Positions 33,183 to 41,808 of a DNA stretch of 47,613 nucleotides are shown one piece after another. Every line of letters begins with the position of its first letter. Within the stretch, counting starts at the first letter, position 1. The notes under the pieces were generated by a model. The model was not told the DNA's origin, searched no databases, and saw nothing but the letters and a program-made list of their open reading frames with translations. The DNA is from Mageeibacillus sp. UBA1212 (lineage in GTDB: Bacteria > Bacillota > Clostridia > UBA1212). The stretch is taken from the NCBI GenBank assembly GCA_002309655.1, contig DBXM01000018.1, positions 28,232 through 75,844 on the forward strand. Direction: 5' to 3'. The position numbers and the translations under genes were made by a program.

Positions 33183-33941
33183 TCAGTACCCCCGCTTTTT
33201 CGCGAAGTTCGCGATGGCGACCAGCGCCGGCGTGAGGACGACCGCGACCAGGAACTCGATGATGAAGTTCACGCCCACGAGGCCGGTCAGCGCGTAGATT
33301 GCGACGTTGGTGCCGCCGGACCACTGGCTGAGCAGGTCCCGGAAGAAGAGGAGCATTCCCGCCACGAAGATGCCGGTGTTGCAGATCGGCGCCAGAACGG
33401 AGGCGATGTAGGCCGCGGAGTTTTCGTTCTTGAACAGGAAGTGCATGCCCACGAGAATGCCGCCCGCCACGAGCATCAGGCCCGCGGTCCAGCCGAACTG
33501 AACCCAGAACGTCTTCCCTGCCAGCTTCCAGGCCAGCGCCGCGCCGCCCAGGAATATGAACGCGCCGGTGAGTCCGTAGGTGAACACCATGGCTGCCTTC
33601 TCGTGCTTGCTGAAGAGCCTGTAGGCGAGAGCGGGAACGACGCCGGCTGCCGCGCCCTTCAGGAGGCACATGATCCACGCGATCCAGGGGTTGGCGCTGA
33701 AGACCATGAAGCCGCCCGGATCCTTGCCGGTGATCGACAGAACCGACACGACCACGCCGAAAATCAGGCCGAGAATGAGCCCTGCGGAGGGCCCGAGAAC
33801 GACGGCGCCGACGACTATCGGGAAAAGGGTGAGGGTAATCGTGAACGGACCGACCGGAATGCCGCCGACGATCTGGAGAACGACGACCAGCGCGGCGAGA
33901 ATGGCGGTGATGACCAAATACAGTACTTTTTTATTTTTCAT
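33183..33941 (-). CDS. ECF transporter substrate-binding (S) component
   Basis: 252 aa, very hydrophobic, with about seven or eight membrane segments. The N-terminal block LVITAILAALVVVLQIVGGIPVGPFTITLTLFPIVVGAVVLGP and the downstream KGAAAGVVPALAYR are typical of PF12822-type S components, including the Ala-rich first helix that docks on EcfT. It captures a vitamin or similar micronutrient and works with a shared EcfA-A'-T module encoded elsewhere; the ligand is not identifiable here. The RBS AAGGAG is well placed. A long leader (about 185 nt) after a fair promoter suggests RNA-level control. Confidence 0.88.
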   Translation of the reverse strand: MKNKKVLYLVITAILAALVVVLQIVGGIPVGPFTITLTLFPIVVGAVVLGPSAGLILGLIFGVVVSVLSITGKDPGGFMVFSANPWIAWIMCLLKGAAAGVVPALAYRLFSKHEKAAMVFTYGLTGAFIFLGGAALAWKLAGKTFWVQFGWTAGLMLVAGGILVGMHFLFKNENSAAYIASVLAPICNTGIFVAGMLLFFRDLLSQWSGGTNVAIYALTGLVGVNFIIEFLVAVVLTPALVAIANFAKKRGY

Positions 33942-34127
33942 TTTGAACTCCTTACTGCTGCTCCGCTTAAATACAAATGCCGGATGCAGCGCAGAAATTA
34001 ACGCTCTTAGCTTTGGTCCTTTAAGGGGCTCTTGCCGGCGCTCCTGTCCCGCTTTTTCAAATTATAAATTGAAACGAGCTGGGGCGGGCGGGGTCTTGAG
34101 GGCTCCAAGGACCGTTGCCTTTACGCG
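33942..34127 (-). other. Long 5' leader of the ECF S-component gene, candidate regulatory RNA
   Basis: The leader is about 185 nt. It can form a bulged hairpin at about 34092-34113 and contains the inverted repeat TTTCAA/TTGAAA (34055-34060 and 34069-34074). I could not match it to TPP, FMN, THF, preQ1 or cobalamin riboswitch cores. With the terminator at 34209-34253 this accounts for the 375-bp gene-free stretch 33942-34316. Confidence 0.3.
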
Positions 34128-34133
34128 GCTTAG

Positions 34134-34162
34134 ATTGTAACACTTTCCGGCGGGGAATGCAA
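34134..34162 (-). promoter_or_regulatory. Predicted promoter of the ECF S-component gene
   Basis: On the minus strand TTGCAT (34157-34162), 17 bp, TACAAT (34134-34139). Confidence 0.6.
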
Positions 34163-34208
34163 GAGAAGGAAAACAGAATGAAAAATATGAAATGAGAGAC
34201 GGAGGGGT

Positions 34209-34253
34209 AAAAAAAGGGCCCGGGGCAGTCTTTAAAACTGGAGCCCCGGGCCC
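34209..34253 (-). terminator. Terminator of NPxTG surface protein 1
   Basis: Arms GGGCCCGGGGC (34216-34226) and GCCCCGGGCCC (34243-34253): a perfect 11-bp stem with a T7 run on the minus strand. A second hairpin (about 34256-34295) lies between it and the stop codon, as after the paralogous gene. Confidence 0.92.
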
Positions 34254-34316
34254 GGCCATTCCCGCCCCACAGAATTAATCAGGAGGCGGGAACGGATAAT
34301 TCAGTTAGAATGAGAA

Positions 34317-35012
34317 TCAGAAGGCTCTCTTCTTGAGGACGATAGCGGCCGCGAGGGCGAGCGTAACGATGACCGCGAAGATTGCGAGAGCGTTGCCGGT
34401 GGGCGGGTTGGGCACATCGGGCTCGTCGGCTTCGTCGGGATCAAGCTGTACGAACGCGCCTTCGTCAACGAGGGTGAGGGTGAAGCGTACGGCCTCGCTG
34501 AACGACTGCTCGTCGCTCTTGAAGAAGTACTTGATGTAGTCGGTTCCGAGGACCGCGTCAGCGGCGGAAGCGGACGGGAGCACTACGTAGCTGCCCGCGC
34601 CTGCGTCGTTCCTGATCACTACCACGTACTGGCCGGCCTCTGCGGGTTCATCGAGGATGAACGCGAAGCCCTTGTTGTCAGCACTGTAGTTGGTGAGGGT
34701 GGCGCCTGTTCCGGGAGCACTGAACGGAGTCACAACGTTGTTGTCGCCGAGGTTCTCAAGATATTTCGCGGTTGCGACAGGGGTTCCTTCCAGAGTCTTC
34801 TGGAGGTTCTTGTCGAACTTGTAGAGCGAAACTTCGATGTTGGCCTTGAGGTCGCCGTACTGAGGCGGGTTGCTTGCCCAGTATACGGGGATGTTGAAAG
34901 CGGTGAAGGCCTGGTTGGTCTTGAACTCGATTTTGATCTCGGTGTCGTCGGTGGTCCGCAGCCAAACGCCTGCGACGCCGCCCTGGTTGTTGGACTCGAT
35001 CTCAACAGGTTC
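34317..35012 (-). repeat. C-terminal block shared with the paralogue, copy 1
   Basis: Encodes the final ~230 residues (from EIESNNQGGVAGVWLR on). It is nearly identical at DNA level to the equivalent block ending at 38064, whereas the upstream halves of the two genes are much more divergent. Confidence 0.85.
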
Positions 35013-37790
35013 CGCAACGGTCGGATTCTTCACGTTGTAGGTGAAGAAGCAAACGTCCTCGCCGTTGATGCGGGCCATGAGTTCGATCTTGTGCTCGCCG
35101 TCGGTCAGCGGGATTCCGCCGTCAGTGACGAAGCGGTATCCGAAGCCGTTCTTGTCGAAGCCGAAGAAGTTGTGGGCAACGCCCATGATGGCGTTGTAGT
35201 CGGCGTCTTCTTCAATTCTCTTGAAGCTCTCGTCGTAAACAACTTCGCCGTCGTCAATTCTGTAGCCGTACTTCTCAATGTCGAAGTTAGCGGCGACCCA
35301 GCCGTTGAAGCTCATAGAGGTCGTGCCTTCGGGAATCTCGACAGTCTCGCCGTCGGTCTTCGGGAAGTCGACTCCGCCTGCGGAAGCGCCGTCAACGTTG
35401 ACTCTGGTGACAACTTCACGCGGAATGAAGCCCTGGCCTTCGTCAGAAGAGATGAGCTGAATCGCGGGAGTGCCGTGGGTGTTGAGGCAGTACTCTTCAC
35501 CAAGCGGGTCGGAAGCGTGTCCGATAACGAAGTAAGCAGGGTACAGATTTCCGTCACCGCCGTCAACAACAGGGGTGTCATCGGTAATCTTGATCTTCAG
35601 AATGTACTGACCTGCAGGAAGCGTCTGGCCGAGATCGAGCAGGAAGCCGCCATCGCCGGGGCGGGAGAGAACGGTCTCGAAAACGATTCCGTCGTCAAAG
35701 TGACCGTCTTTCGCAATGGTCACCTTGAGCGAAACGCCGGGGTACGCCCACGCCTGCGGGAGGTTGATGGCCGAGAAGCTCACATCGGTGTTGAAGGCCA
35801 TCTGCCACTTAAGCGTGTTGGTAAAGCCAATCCACATCGACGGCGACCCGGTAGCTGTCTCGGGAGCCGTATCCGGGGCTCCGGTGTAGTTGTTGTAAGC
35901 ATCAGCAACTTTGATTGTCCAATAAAGGAATTCCTGGCCGTTGATCTTCACGTAAGCACGGATCTCGCCGCAAACGGTGTCGAACGGGATAAACATCTTA
36001 TATCTGGTCGACTCGCCGTATACGCCGGTGCCCCAGCCGGTGCCGAGGTCGATAACGCCCTGTTCTGCGGGGTACTTGAAGGCTTCGTCGTAAACGATCT
36101 CGCCGCCGTCGATGGAGTAACCGAAGGACTCAACGGGCATCGTGGAAACGACCCAGCCCCAGAGATAAACTTCCTTGCCTTCAGCGCCTTTGAGAGGCGG
36201 GCAAATCGTGACTTCGGGGTTGCCGCCAACGGCAGCAACGCTCGCGCCGTCCATGTAGATCTCGTCGCGGGAAGCAACATAGCTGAGCGTGACGTACGGA
36301 GGAATGTCCGCGTTCTCGGACTCTCTGACTTTCGTACCGTAGACACGGAGGTCGCCTACACCGGTGAAGATGTGGGCTCCGCTAGCCCAGGTGCCGTTGT
36401 TTTCGGTGAACTGGAAGCGGACGTAATTAGCTTCAACGGGTTCGTCAAGGTTGTAGGATACGATCTGTCCGGCGGTATTGGCGTCAACGCCTTTGGATGC
36501 GACTGCCGTCCAGTTCTCTCCGTCAAGAGAGACGTAAAGCGTGTAAGCGCCCGGGAACGTTGCGGCGGGGCTCCACATCATCGAAACGACGTCCATCGCG
36601 TCGACACTGTAGACAGCGCCGAGGTCAACGTATGCGTTAACGTCGATCGGGGACTGAGCGGCGGGAGTCGCGAAAGCCCAACCGAGGCGGGTATCGATGC
36701 CGGCCGAAAAGCTATCAGCAAATCCGTCAACGAGGTACTCCGGTCTCCAGAATGACCTGTCAGCTGCAGCAGCGCCGTTGAGATTGACGGCAACCGGCTT
36801 GTTGAGCGCGATATTCTCCCTGGGCGGTTCGCCGAAGAAGGTGTCGGGATCAGCTGTCTTGACGCCGAAGTTGAAGGTCTTGGTAGCCTGCGCACCGGAA
36901 AGGTTGTTCACGTAGAGCGCTCTGTTGGGATCGCCCGATTCGGGAAGAACCGTGTAAGGATCGGTTTCGCCGTCAACGACGATGACCGCTACAACGTACT
37001 GTCCGGCCGGTAATGCTTCGAATTCAATCTTGTTGCCGCCGGCCTGGTCGCCGTCGGGATTGACCCTAATGGTGGCTAGAGGTGTGCCGGCAAGAGAGTT
37101 TTCAACGGTTCCGTTAAACGCGAAGAGCGAGAGGTCGAACGTAATGCCTCTGCCGTCGGAAATCTTGGAGCTCCACTGCACGGGAATTCTAATGCCTTCG
37201 AAAGGAGCGTTCGCGGTGAAAGCGGCTGCGGAATAAGCTCCCTTGAAGTTGAGCCACTGACCTATGCCTGCGCCGTTGGAGATGTTACCCCACGACGTAA
37301 TGACGGTGTCGTCGTTGTAGTAGTGAGCAGAGTGGATGACTTTCGTCTCTCCGTCCGTGAACTTCGCGACAACCTTGTATGTGTGGCTTCCTTCCTGAAC
37401 GGGAATTCCGCCGGCCGCGCGCAGCGTCCAGAGACCGTTCTCGTCAAAGCCGACCCAGCCTGCAACGACAGAACCGGTTCCGTCGTTCTTGCCGAAGCCC
37501 CACTCTACATCGCCGTCATCGGTCTGGAAACCGATGTCTAAGAGCGGCTTGGGCGGAGCGTACCAGCCGTTAAAATAAATCATTGTCGCGCCGGATTCGA
37601 CATAGGACTTAATCTGTCCCAGTTCGTCTCCGTTCCCCTTGGAAAGGTCTGCGACTTTTGTGCCTCCTTCCGTCTTCAGGCTGAGTTCATCAACGTTAAC
37701 ACGTTCGGTGATTGCAGCCTGCGAAGGAAAGACCGAGACTAGCACGAGCATCATTGCGATAGCCAGTGCTATTCCAAGCATTTTTTTCAT
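34317..37790 (-). CDS. Giant modular surface protein with F5/8C domain and NPxTG C-terminal anchor, paralogue 1
   Basis: 1157 aa. Signal peptide (MKKMLGIALAIAMMLVLVSV...SQA). Module A type (about 120 aa, core xGW...GYxIDGGExVxD) occurs three times, at about 30-170, 510-640 and 800-925. Module B type (about 130-200 aa, beginning with a Phe-Thr strand and an xPxxWA motif and ending LPAGQYVVxI) alternates with it. An F5/8C-like domain (about 326-490; NIALNKPVAVNLNG, YVSLDGENWTAVAS) lies after the first A-B pair. The C-terminus has NPPTGN, a hydrophobic stretch and KKRAF, a sortase-type sorting signal (inferred; no sortase gene in the window). The RBS GGAGG precedes ATG 37790. Probably cell-wall attached. 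Modules A and B do not match any family I recognise. Confidence 0.85.
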   Translation of the reverse strand: MKKMLGIALAIAMMLVLVSVFPSQAAITERVNVDELSLKTEGGTKVADLSKGNGDELGQIKSYVESGATMIYFNGWYAPPKPLLDIGFQTDDGDVEWGFGKNDGTGSVVAGWVGFDENGLWTLRAAGGIPVQEGSHTYKVVAKFTDGETKVIHSAHYYNDDTVITSWGNISNGAGIGQWLNFKGAYSAAAFTANAPFEGIRIPVQWSSKISDGRGITFDLSLFAFNGTVENSLAGTPLATIRVNPDGDQAGGNKIEFEALPAGQYVVAVIVVDGETDPYTVLPESGDPNRALYVNNLSGAQATKTFNFGVKTADPDTFFGEPPRENIALNKPVAVNLNGAAAADRSFWRPEYLVDGFADSFSAGIDTRLGWAFATPAAQSPIDVNAYVDLGAVYSVDAMDVVSMMWSPAATFPGAYTLYVSLDGENWTAVASKGVDANTAGQIVSYNLDEPVEANYVRFQFTENNGTWASGAHIFTGVGDLRVYGTKVRESENADIPPYVTLSYVASRDEIYMDGASVAAVGGNPEVTICPPLKGAEGKEVYLWGWVVSTMPVESFGYSIDGGEIVYDEAFKYPAEQGVIDLGTGWGTGVYGESTRYKMFIPFDTVCGEIRAYVKINGQEFLYWTIKVADAYNNYTGAPDTAPETATGSPSMWIGFTNTLKWQMAFNTDVSFSAINLPQAWAYPGVSLKVTIAKDGHFDDGIVFETVLSRPGDGGFLLDLGQTLPAGQYILKIKITDDTPVVDGGDGNLYPAYFVIGHASDPLGEEYCLNTHGTPAIQLISSDEGQGFIPREVVTRVNVDGASAGGVDFPKTDGETVEIPEGTTSMSFNGWVAANFDIEKYGYRIDDGEVVYDESFKRIEEDADYNAIMGVAHNFFGFDKNGFGYRFVTDGGIPLTDGEHKIELMARINGEDVCFFTYNVKNPTVAEPVEIESNNQGGVAGVWLRTTDDTEIKIEFKTNQAFTAFNIPVYWASNPPQYGDLKANIEVSLYKFDKNLQKTLEGTPVATAKYLENLGDNNVVTPFSAPGTGATLTNYSADNKGFAFILDEPAEAGQYVVVIRNDAGAGSYVVLPSASAADAVLGTDYIKYFFKSDEQSFSEAVRFTLTLVDEGAFVQLDPDEADEPDVPNPPTGNALAIFAVIVTLALAAAIVLKKRAF

Positions 37791-37867
37791 AATTAACCTC
37801 CTAAATAATATTTAGCGTGCGGGCGCGCCTTTCTAAATTCGCGCGCACCCGTTCAAAACTTAATAAA

Positions 37868-37897
37868 AGTATACAACGGTTTCGAGAGGTGTGTCAA
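37868..37897 (-). promoter_or_regulatory. Promoter of NPxTG surface protein 1
   Basis: On the minus strand TTGACA (37892-37897), 18 bp, TATACT (37868-37873), with a leader of about 70 nt and RBS GGAGG. Confidence 0.75.
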
Positions 37898-37947
37898 GCA
37901 ATTATCGCAATTTTGCGCGCAAATGAAGCGCTGGCGCTTTAAAATAA

Positions 37948-37988
37948 ACAAAAAAAGGCCCGGGGCTTGTTTGTCGAGGCCCCGGGCC
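37948..37988 (-). terminator. Terminator of NPxTG surface protein 2
   Basis: Arms GGCCCGGGGC (37957-37966) and GCCCCGGGCC (37979-37988) with a T7 run on the minus strand. It is a close copy of the terminator after paralogue 1. Confidence 0.92.
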
Positions 37989-37991
37989 CGG

Positions 37992-38031
37992 CCGTTCCCG
38001 CTCCACAGAATTAATCAGGGGGCGGGAACGG
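37992..38031. repeat. Conserved hairpin in the 3' region of paralogue 2 (also after paralogue 1)
   Basis: CCGTTCCCGC (37992-38001) and GCGGGAACGG (38022-38031) enclose a loop with CACAGAATTAATCAGG. A near copy, including the loop, is at about 34256-34295 after paralogue 1. The duplication therefore includes the untranslated 3' end. Confidence 0.75.
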
Positions 38032-38063
38032 GTAATTCAGTTTGAAACCTCAGTTAGAGAGAA

Positions 38064-38762
38064 TCAGAAGGCTCTCTTCTTGAAGATGACCACGGCCGTG
38101 AGCGAGAGCGCTGCAATGACCGCGAAGACCGCGAGAGCGTTGCCGGTGCCCGGGTTGGGCTCGACAGGCTGGTCGATCTCGTCAGCGTCGAGGGTTACGA
38201 AAGCGCCTTCGTCAACGAGGGTGAGGGTGAAGCGTACGGCCTCGCCGAACGACTGCTCGTCGCTCTTGAAGAAGTACTTGATGTAGTCGGTTCCGAGAAC
38301 CGCGTCAGCGGCGGAAGCGGACGGGAGAACCACGTAGCTGCCCGCGCCTGCGTCATTCCTGATCACAACTACGTACTGGCCTGCTTCGGCGGGTGCGTCG
38401 AGAATGAACGCGAAGCCCTGGTTGGCGGCGCTGTAGTTGGTGAGGGTGGCGCCTGTTCCGGGTGCGCTGAACGGGGTGGAAACGTTGTTGTCGCCGAGGT
38501 TCTCGAGGTACTTCGCTGTCGCGACAGGAGTGCCTTCAAGAGTCTTCTTAAGGTTCTTGTCGAACTTGTAGAGCGAAACTTCGATGTTGGCCTTGAGGTC
38601 GCCGTACTGAGGCGGGTTGCTTGCCCAGTATACAGGGATGTTGAAAGCGGTGAACGCCTGGTTCGTCTTGAACTCAATCATGATATCTTCGTCGTCGCTG
38701 GGACGGAGCCATACGCCTGCAACGCCGCCCTGGTTGTTGGACTCGATCTCAACGGGAGTCGC
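38064..38762 (-). repeat. C-terminal block shared with the paralogue, copy 2
   Basis: Partner of 34317-35012. Long runs are identical, for example through AFTAFNIPVYWASNPPQYGD, including most third codon positions. Confidence 0.85.
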
Positions 38763-41501
38763 GACGGGAGCCTCCTTTTCGCCGTACGTGAAGGTGATGA
38801 TATGTCTCTCTTCGCCGTTGACGAAAGCTACGATTTCGACTTCATGGCTGCCCGCCTCAACGGGAACGATGACGTCCGCACGGTAGCCGTTGCCGGGAAC
38901 GCTGAACAGATTCTTTGCAACACCCATGATTGCCGCGTAGTCGCCGTTCGGGTTCTCGGGCGTGCCGGGATCGGTGCCCATGAAGGAAGCATCCCAAACC
39001 GCTTCGCCGCCGTCGACCTTGTAGCCGTACTTCTCGATCGGGTAGTTGGCCGCGAGCCAGCCGTGAACTTTGATGGACGAGCTGTTTTCGTCGGTCTCGA
39101 TTTCGAGTCCTTCGGCCTTGCCCTTGTCTTCGCCGTCGAGGTAGATCGCGTCGATGTTTACGTGCTGTCTGTATTCACGAACCACAAAACCGTCGCCGTC
39201 AATGCCTTCGTGCACGAAGAGCCAGAAGCCGATGCGGCCGTACTGGTGAGCAACGTACTCGTCGCCGAGGGGCTTGGTGCCGTGGCCGATAACCAGCCAG
39301 TGGGTGTAGTTGCCGTCATCGCCCTTGGTGTCGTCCGTGAGCGTTATTGTTAAGGTGTACTCGCCTGCGGGCAGCTCGCTGTTGTCCGTGAAGAACGGCC
39401 ATGCTTCTGCGCCGTCAGTGGGTTTAACGTACTCGTGCACCCAAACAACTTCTCCGGCCTGGTTCTTGAGCTCGAGCTTAACGGGTGTGTTGGCCGAGCT
39501 CCAGTAGTCCGGGAATCCGAGCCCCCAGAAAGGAACGTCGGTCGTGAAGTTGAGGGAAGTGGAAAGTCTGCCGCTCGTGAAGCCCATCCAGACGGTGTCG
39601 CCGCCGGTGTCGCCGGTGTTGCTTCCCTTGTAGCTCATAATGTAGGGCGAGAGGGAAACGAACGGAGGTCTGCCGGAAGCTTCTTCAACGAACGTGCCGT
39701 AAGCTTCGAACTCGCCGATGCTTCCCCAGCCGTCGTTGGCGCCGAGCATGTCGACGCGGATGTATCTCGCGCGGTTGGCAGTTTCATAAATGAAGGGAAC
39801 GCCGGTATCGACCGCGCCGGTTCTGCCGGTTACCGATGCGACGAGATCCCAGTTCTCACCGTCGAGAGAGGTGTAAACGTTGTAAGCGCTCGGGAACGTC
39901 TGGGAGTTGAAGCCCTGAGAGTGGAGCGCAAGTTTGGTGAGGTCATAAACGCCTTCGAGGTCGATGTAGTATCTGATGTCGAGACCTGCATCGGTTGCCT
40001 GGTTGTAAACGCCGAGCGCAACGCCGTCCATAAGGTCGGCATTGTGAACGTGGTTCGAACCGTCGTTGATGAAGTCCTTTGTCCAGTAAGGCAGAAGTAC
40101 CGTTTGGCCGCCGGCGTTAACTTCGACGTAAACGGGTTTGTTGTACGCGACGTCGGTGCCGTTGGTGTACTTGATCTCGTGGAGCACCTGGGTCGAGCCG
40201 TCGGTGTACTTAACGAGGAATTTGGCGGTGTTGTCGCCTTCGCGGAGCGGAATGGTGGCGCCGGAGAACCATCTGGTCTCATATGCGCGAGCGACCCATT
40301 CGCCGCCCCAGCCTTCGATTATAGCCGCGACGTCCGCGTGTTCTTCGCAGGGCATCGTGCCGAAAACGGGCTCTTCACCCTCGTACTGATATCCGAACGC
40401 TTCAATGGAAGCCTTCTCGGGATAGAACCAGCCGATGAGCTCGATACCGTTTGCACCCTGGTCGACGCAGCCCTTGATTTCGCCGAGATCGGCGCCGTTC
40501 AATGTGCTGCAGTTCTGGATCCACTTAACGTTTTCGTTCCAGAGAATGACGAAGTCGAGATTGATGTGGCTGAGCGGGATCTTCTCGAGAGTGTAGTTGA
40601 GTCCGGGATAGGAGTCGGCCGGGGCCGGTTCGCCGTCGTAGAAGACCGCGTCAGCTTCGCCGAGATCGGATCCGCAGTAGAAGCCTATGCTCTTTTCGCC
40701 GATGCCGCCGAGAACGATCAGGTACTCGCCGGGTTCAAGCGCGTTGTCGAAAATGAAAGGCATGTTGACGTTGTCCGAGTGGTCGATCTCTTCGGCATAA
40801 GCGTAAACTTCGCCCGAAACGGAGGTCGCGTAGTCGCCTTCCCAGGTGTAAACGGTTGCCGCGCAGCTGCTGCCGGGGCCGCTGTTGCCCCAGGTCGGGC
40901 TCTGGATACCGGTGACGGCGGTGAGCCTGTAGCCGGCAGGAACGGTGACCTTCACGCCGAACTTGTGGGTTCTGACGGAAATCGGGTTGTTGCCTCTCGG
41001 AATCAGGGTTCCGAAGACGCCGCCTTCAGCGTTGCCGACAACCAGCTGGAACGCGGACTTGAGGGTCTGCGTGGTGCCGTCCTGGTACTTCGCGACGATG
41101 GTGCACCAGTAGGTGCCGTCGTCAAGCGCGTCGACGCCGAGCAGCTCAAGGTAGTTGTTGTTGTCGCCGATTCCCGCGTGGCCGACGTAAGCCGCGTCTA
41201 TTCCGAGATGGTTGATAAGGTCGGATCTCTCAATGTAGTGATCGGTGCATTCCTTTTCAACGCCGTCGAGTGTCCAGACGACCTTTTCGAGGTTTGTTCC
41301 GGCCTTGGCAGCCCAGCCGAGAATGTAGAGCTTGTCGCCTTTGTCGATCTTGATCTGATCCTGTCCCACAACGCCCGGAATGTTGCTTCCGTCCAACGTA
41401 CTCGCGTTGATGTACATTGAATCCAGGCCTGCGAAGGAAGTGACGCAAAGAGCAAGCACTACTGTCAGCACAACTGCCGCAATTAACAGTAATTTTTTCA
41501 T
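38064..41501 (-). CDS. Giant modular surface protein with F5/8C domain and NPxTG C-terminal anchor, paralogue 2
   Basis: 1145 aa from ATG 41501 (GGAGGAAATAGC upstream; an in-frame start at 41534 precedes the RBS and is rejected). Signal peptide MKKLLLIAAVVLTVVLALCV. The order appears to be A-B-A-F5/8C-B-A-B. A modules include IKIDKGDKLYILGWAAK, IELIGWFYPEKASIEAFGYQ and IKVHGWLAANYPIEKYGYK. The F5/8C domain is at about 450-605 (DVAYNKPVYVEVN, YTSLDGENWDLVAS). The C-terminus is NPGTGN, a hydrophobic helix and KKRAF. It differs from paralogue 1 in the F5/8C placement and most of the N-terminal two thirds, but shares the last ~230 residues almost exactly. Likely wall-anchored glycan binding or adhesion (inference). 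Confidence 0.85.
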   Translation of the reverse strand: MKKLLLIAAVVLTVVLALCVTSFAGLDSMYINASTLDGSNIPGVVGQDQIKIDKGDKLYILGWAAKAGTNLEKVVWTLDGVEKECTDHYIERSDLINHLGIDAAYVGHAGIGDNNNYLELLGVDALDDGTYWCTIVAKYQDGTTQTLKSAFQLVVGNAEGGVFGTLIPRGNNPISVRTHKFGVKVTVPAGYRLTAVTGIQSPTWGNSGPGSSCAATVYTWEGDYATSVSGEVYAYAEEIDHSDNVNMPFIFDNALEPGEYLIVLGGIGEKSIGFYCGSDLGEADAVFYDGEPAPADSYPGLNYTLEKIPLSHINLDFVILWNENVKWIQNCSTLNGADLGEIKGCVDQGANGIELIGWFYPEKASIEAFGYQYEGEEPVFGTMPCEEHADVAAIIEGWGGEWVARAYETRWFSGATIPLREGDNTAKFLVKYTDGSTQVLHEIKYTNGTDVAYNKPVYVEVNAGGQTVLLPYWTKDFINDGSNHVHNADLMDGVALGVYNQATDAGLDIRYYIDLEGVYDLTKLALHSQGFNSQTFPSAYNVYTSLDGENWDLVASVTGRTGAVDTGVPFIYETANRARYIRVDMLGANDGWGSIGEFEAYGTFVEEASGRPPFVSLSPYIMSYKGSNTGDTGGDTVWMGFTSGRLSTSLNFTTDVPFWGLGFPDYWSSANTPVKLELKNQAGEVVWVHEYVKPTDGAEAWPFFTDNSELPAGEYTLTITLTDDTKGDDGNYTHWLVIGHGTKPLGDEYVAHQYGRIGFWLFVHEGIDGDGFVVREYRQHVNIDAIYLDGEDKGKAEGLEIETDENSSSIKVHGWLAANYPIEKYGYKVDGGEAVWDASFMGTDPGTPENPNGDYAAIMGVAKNLFSVPGNGYRADVIVPVEAGSHEVEIVAFVNGEERHIITFTYGEKEAPVATPVEIESNNQGGVAGVWLRPSDDEDIMIEFKTNQAFTAFNIPVYWASNPPQYGDLKANIEVSLYKFDKNLKKTLEGTPVATAKYLENLGDNNVSTPFSAPGTGATLTNYSAANQGFAFILDAPAEAGQYVVVIRNDAGAGSYVVLPSASAADAVLGTDYIKYFFKSDEQSFGEAVRFTLTLVDEGAFVTLDADEIDQPVEPNPGTGNALAVFAVIAALSLTAVVIFKKRAF

Positions 41502-41589
41502 GCTATTTCCTCCATAAATGAAATTGAAAATCACAGATTTGAATTATGAAAGACGTGATATTTTGAAGCACACGTCAAACGTTGAGTCC

Positions 41590-41618
41590 ATTATAAAATA
41601 TATTTTGCGCGTTTTCAA
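41590..41618 (-). promoter_or_regulatory. Promoter of NPxTG surface protein 2
   Basis: On the minus strand TTGAAA (41613-41618), 17 bp, TATAAT (41590-41595), with a leader of about 80 nt. The rest of the 307-bp gap 41502-41808 holds only the next terminator. Confidence 0.78.
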
Positions 41619-41726
41619 TACCTTTAGAAGCGGTTTAGGTTTAGGCGCCGGGAGGGCCGCGAAAGCCTGAAAGTACGGCGGGCGGGAATGCTCAAAAAAC
41701 AAACCGGGAATGCGCAACAAACGAAC

Positions 41727-41757
41727 AAAAAAACGGGCCGCTGCGAAAACGGCCCGC
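41727..41757 (-). terminator. Terminator of the glycosidase-like lipoprotein gene
   Basis: Arms CGGGCCG (41734-41740) and CGGCCCG (41750-41756) with a T7 run on the minus strand. Confidence 0.82.
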
Positions 41758-41808
41758 GAAACCGGCTGAAATACGCGCCGGCGTTTATTCATTGCAGCTC
41801 TTGCGAAG

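Noticed and set aside
35091..36755. Plus-strand open frame of about 554 codons
   Set aside because: Antisense to NPxTG surface protein 1, whose signal peptide, domains and anchor are clear. No independent motif is seen.
39435..41420. Plus-strand open frame of about 661 codons
   Set aside because: Antisense shadow of NPxTG surface protein 2, with biased Val/Glu/Ala/Arg content.
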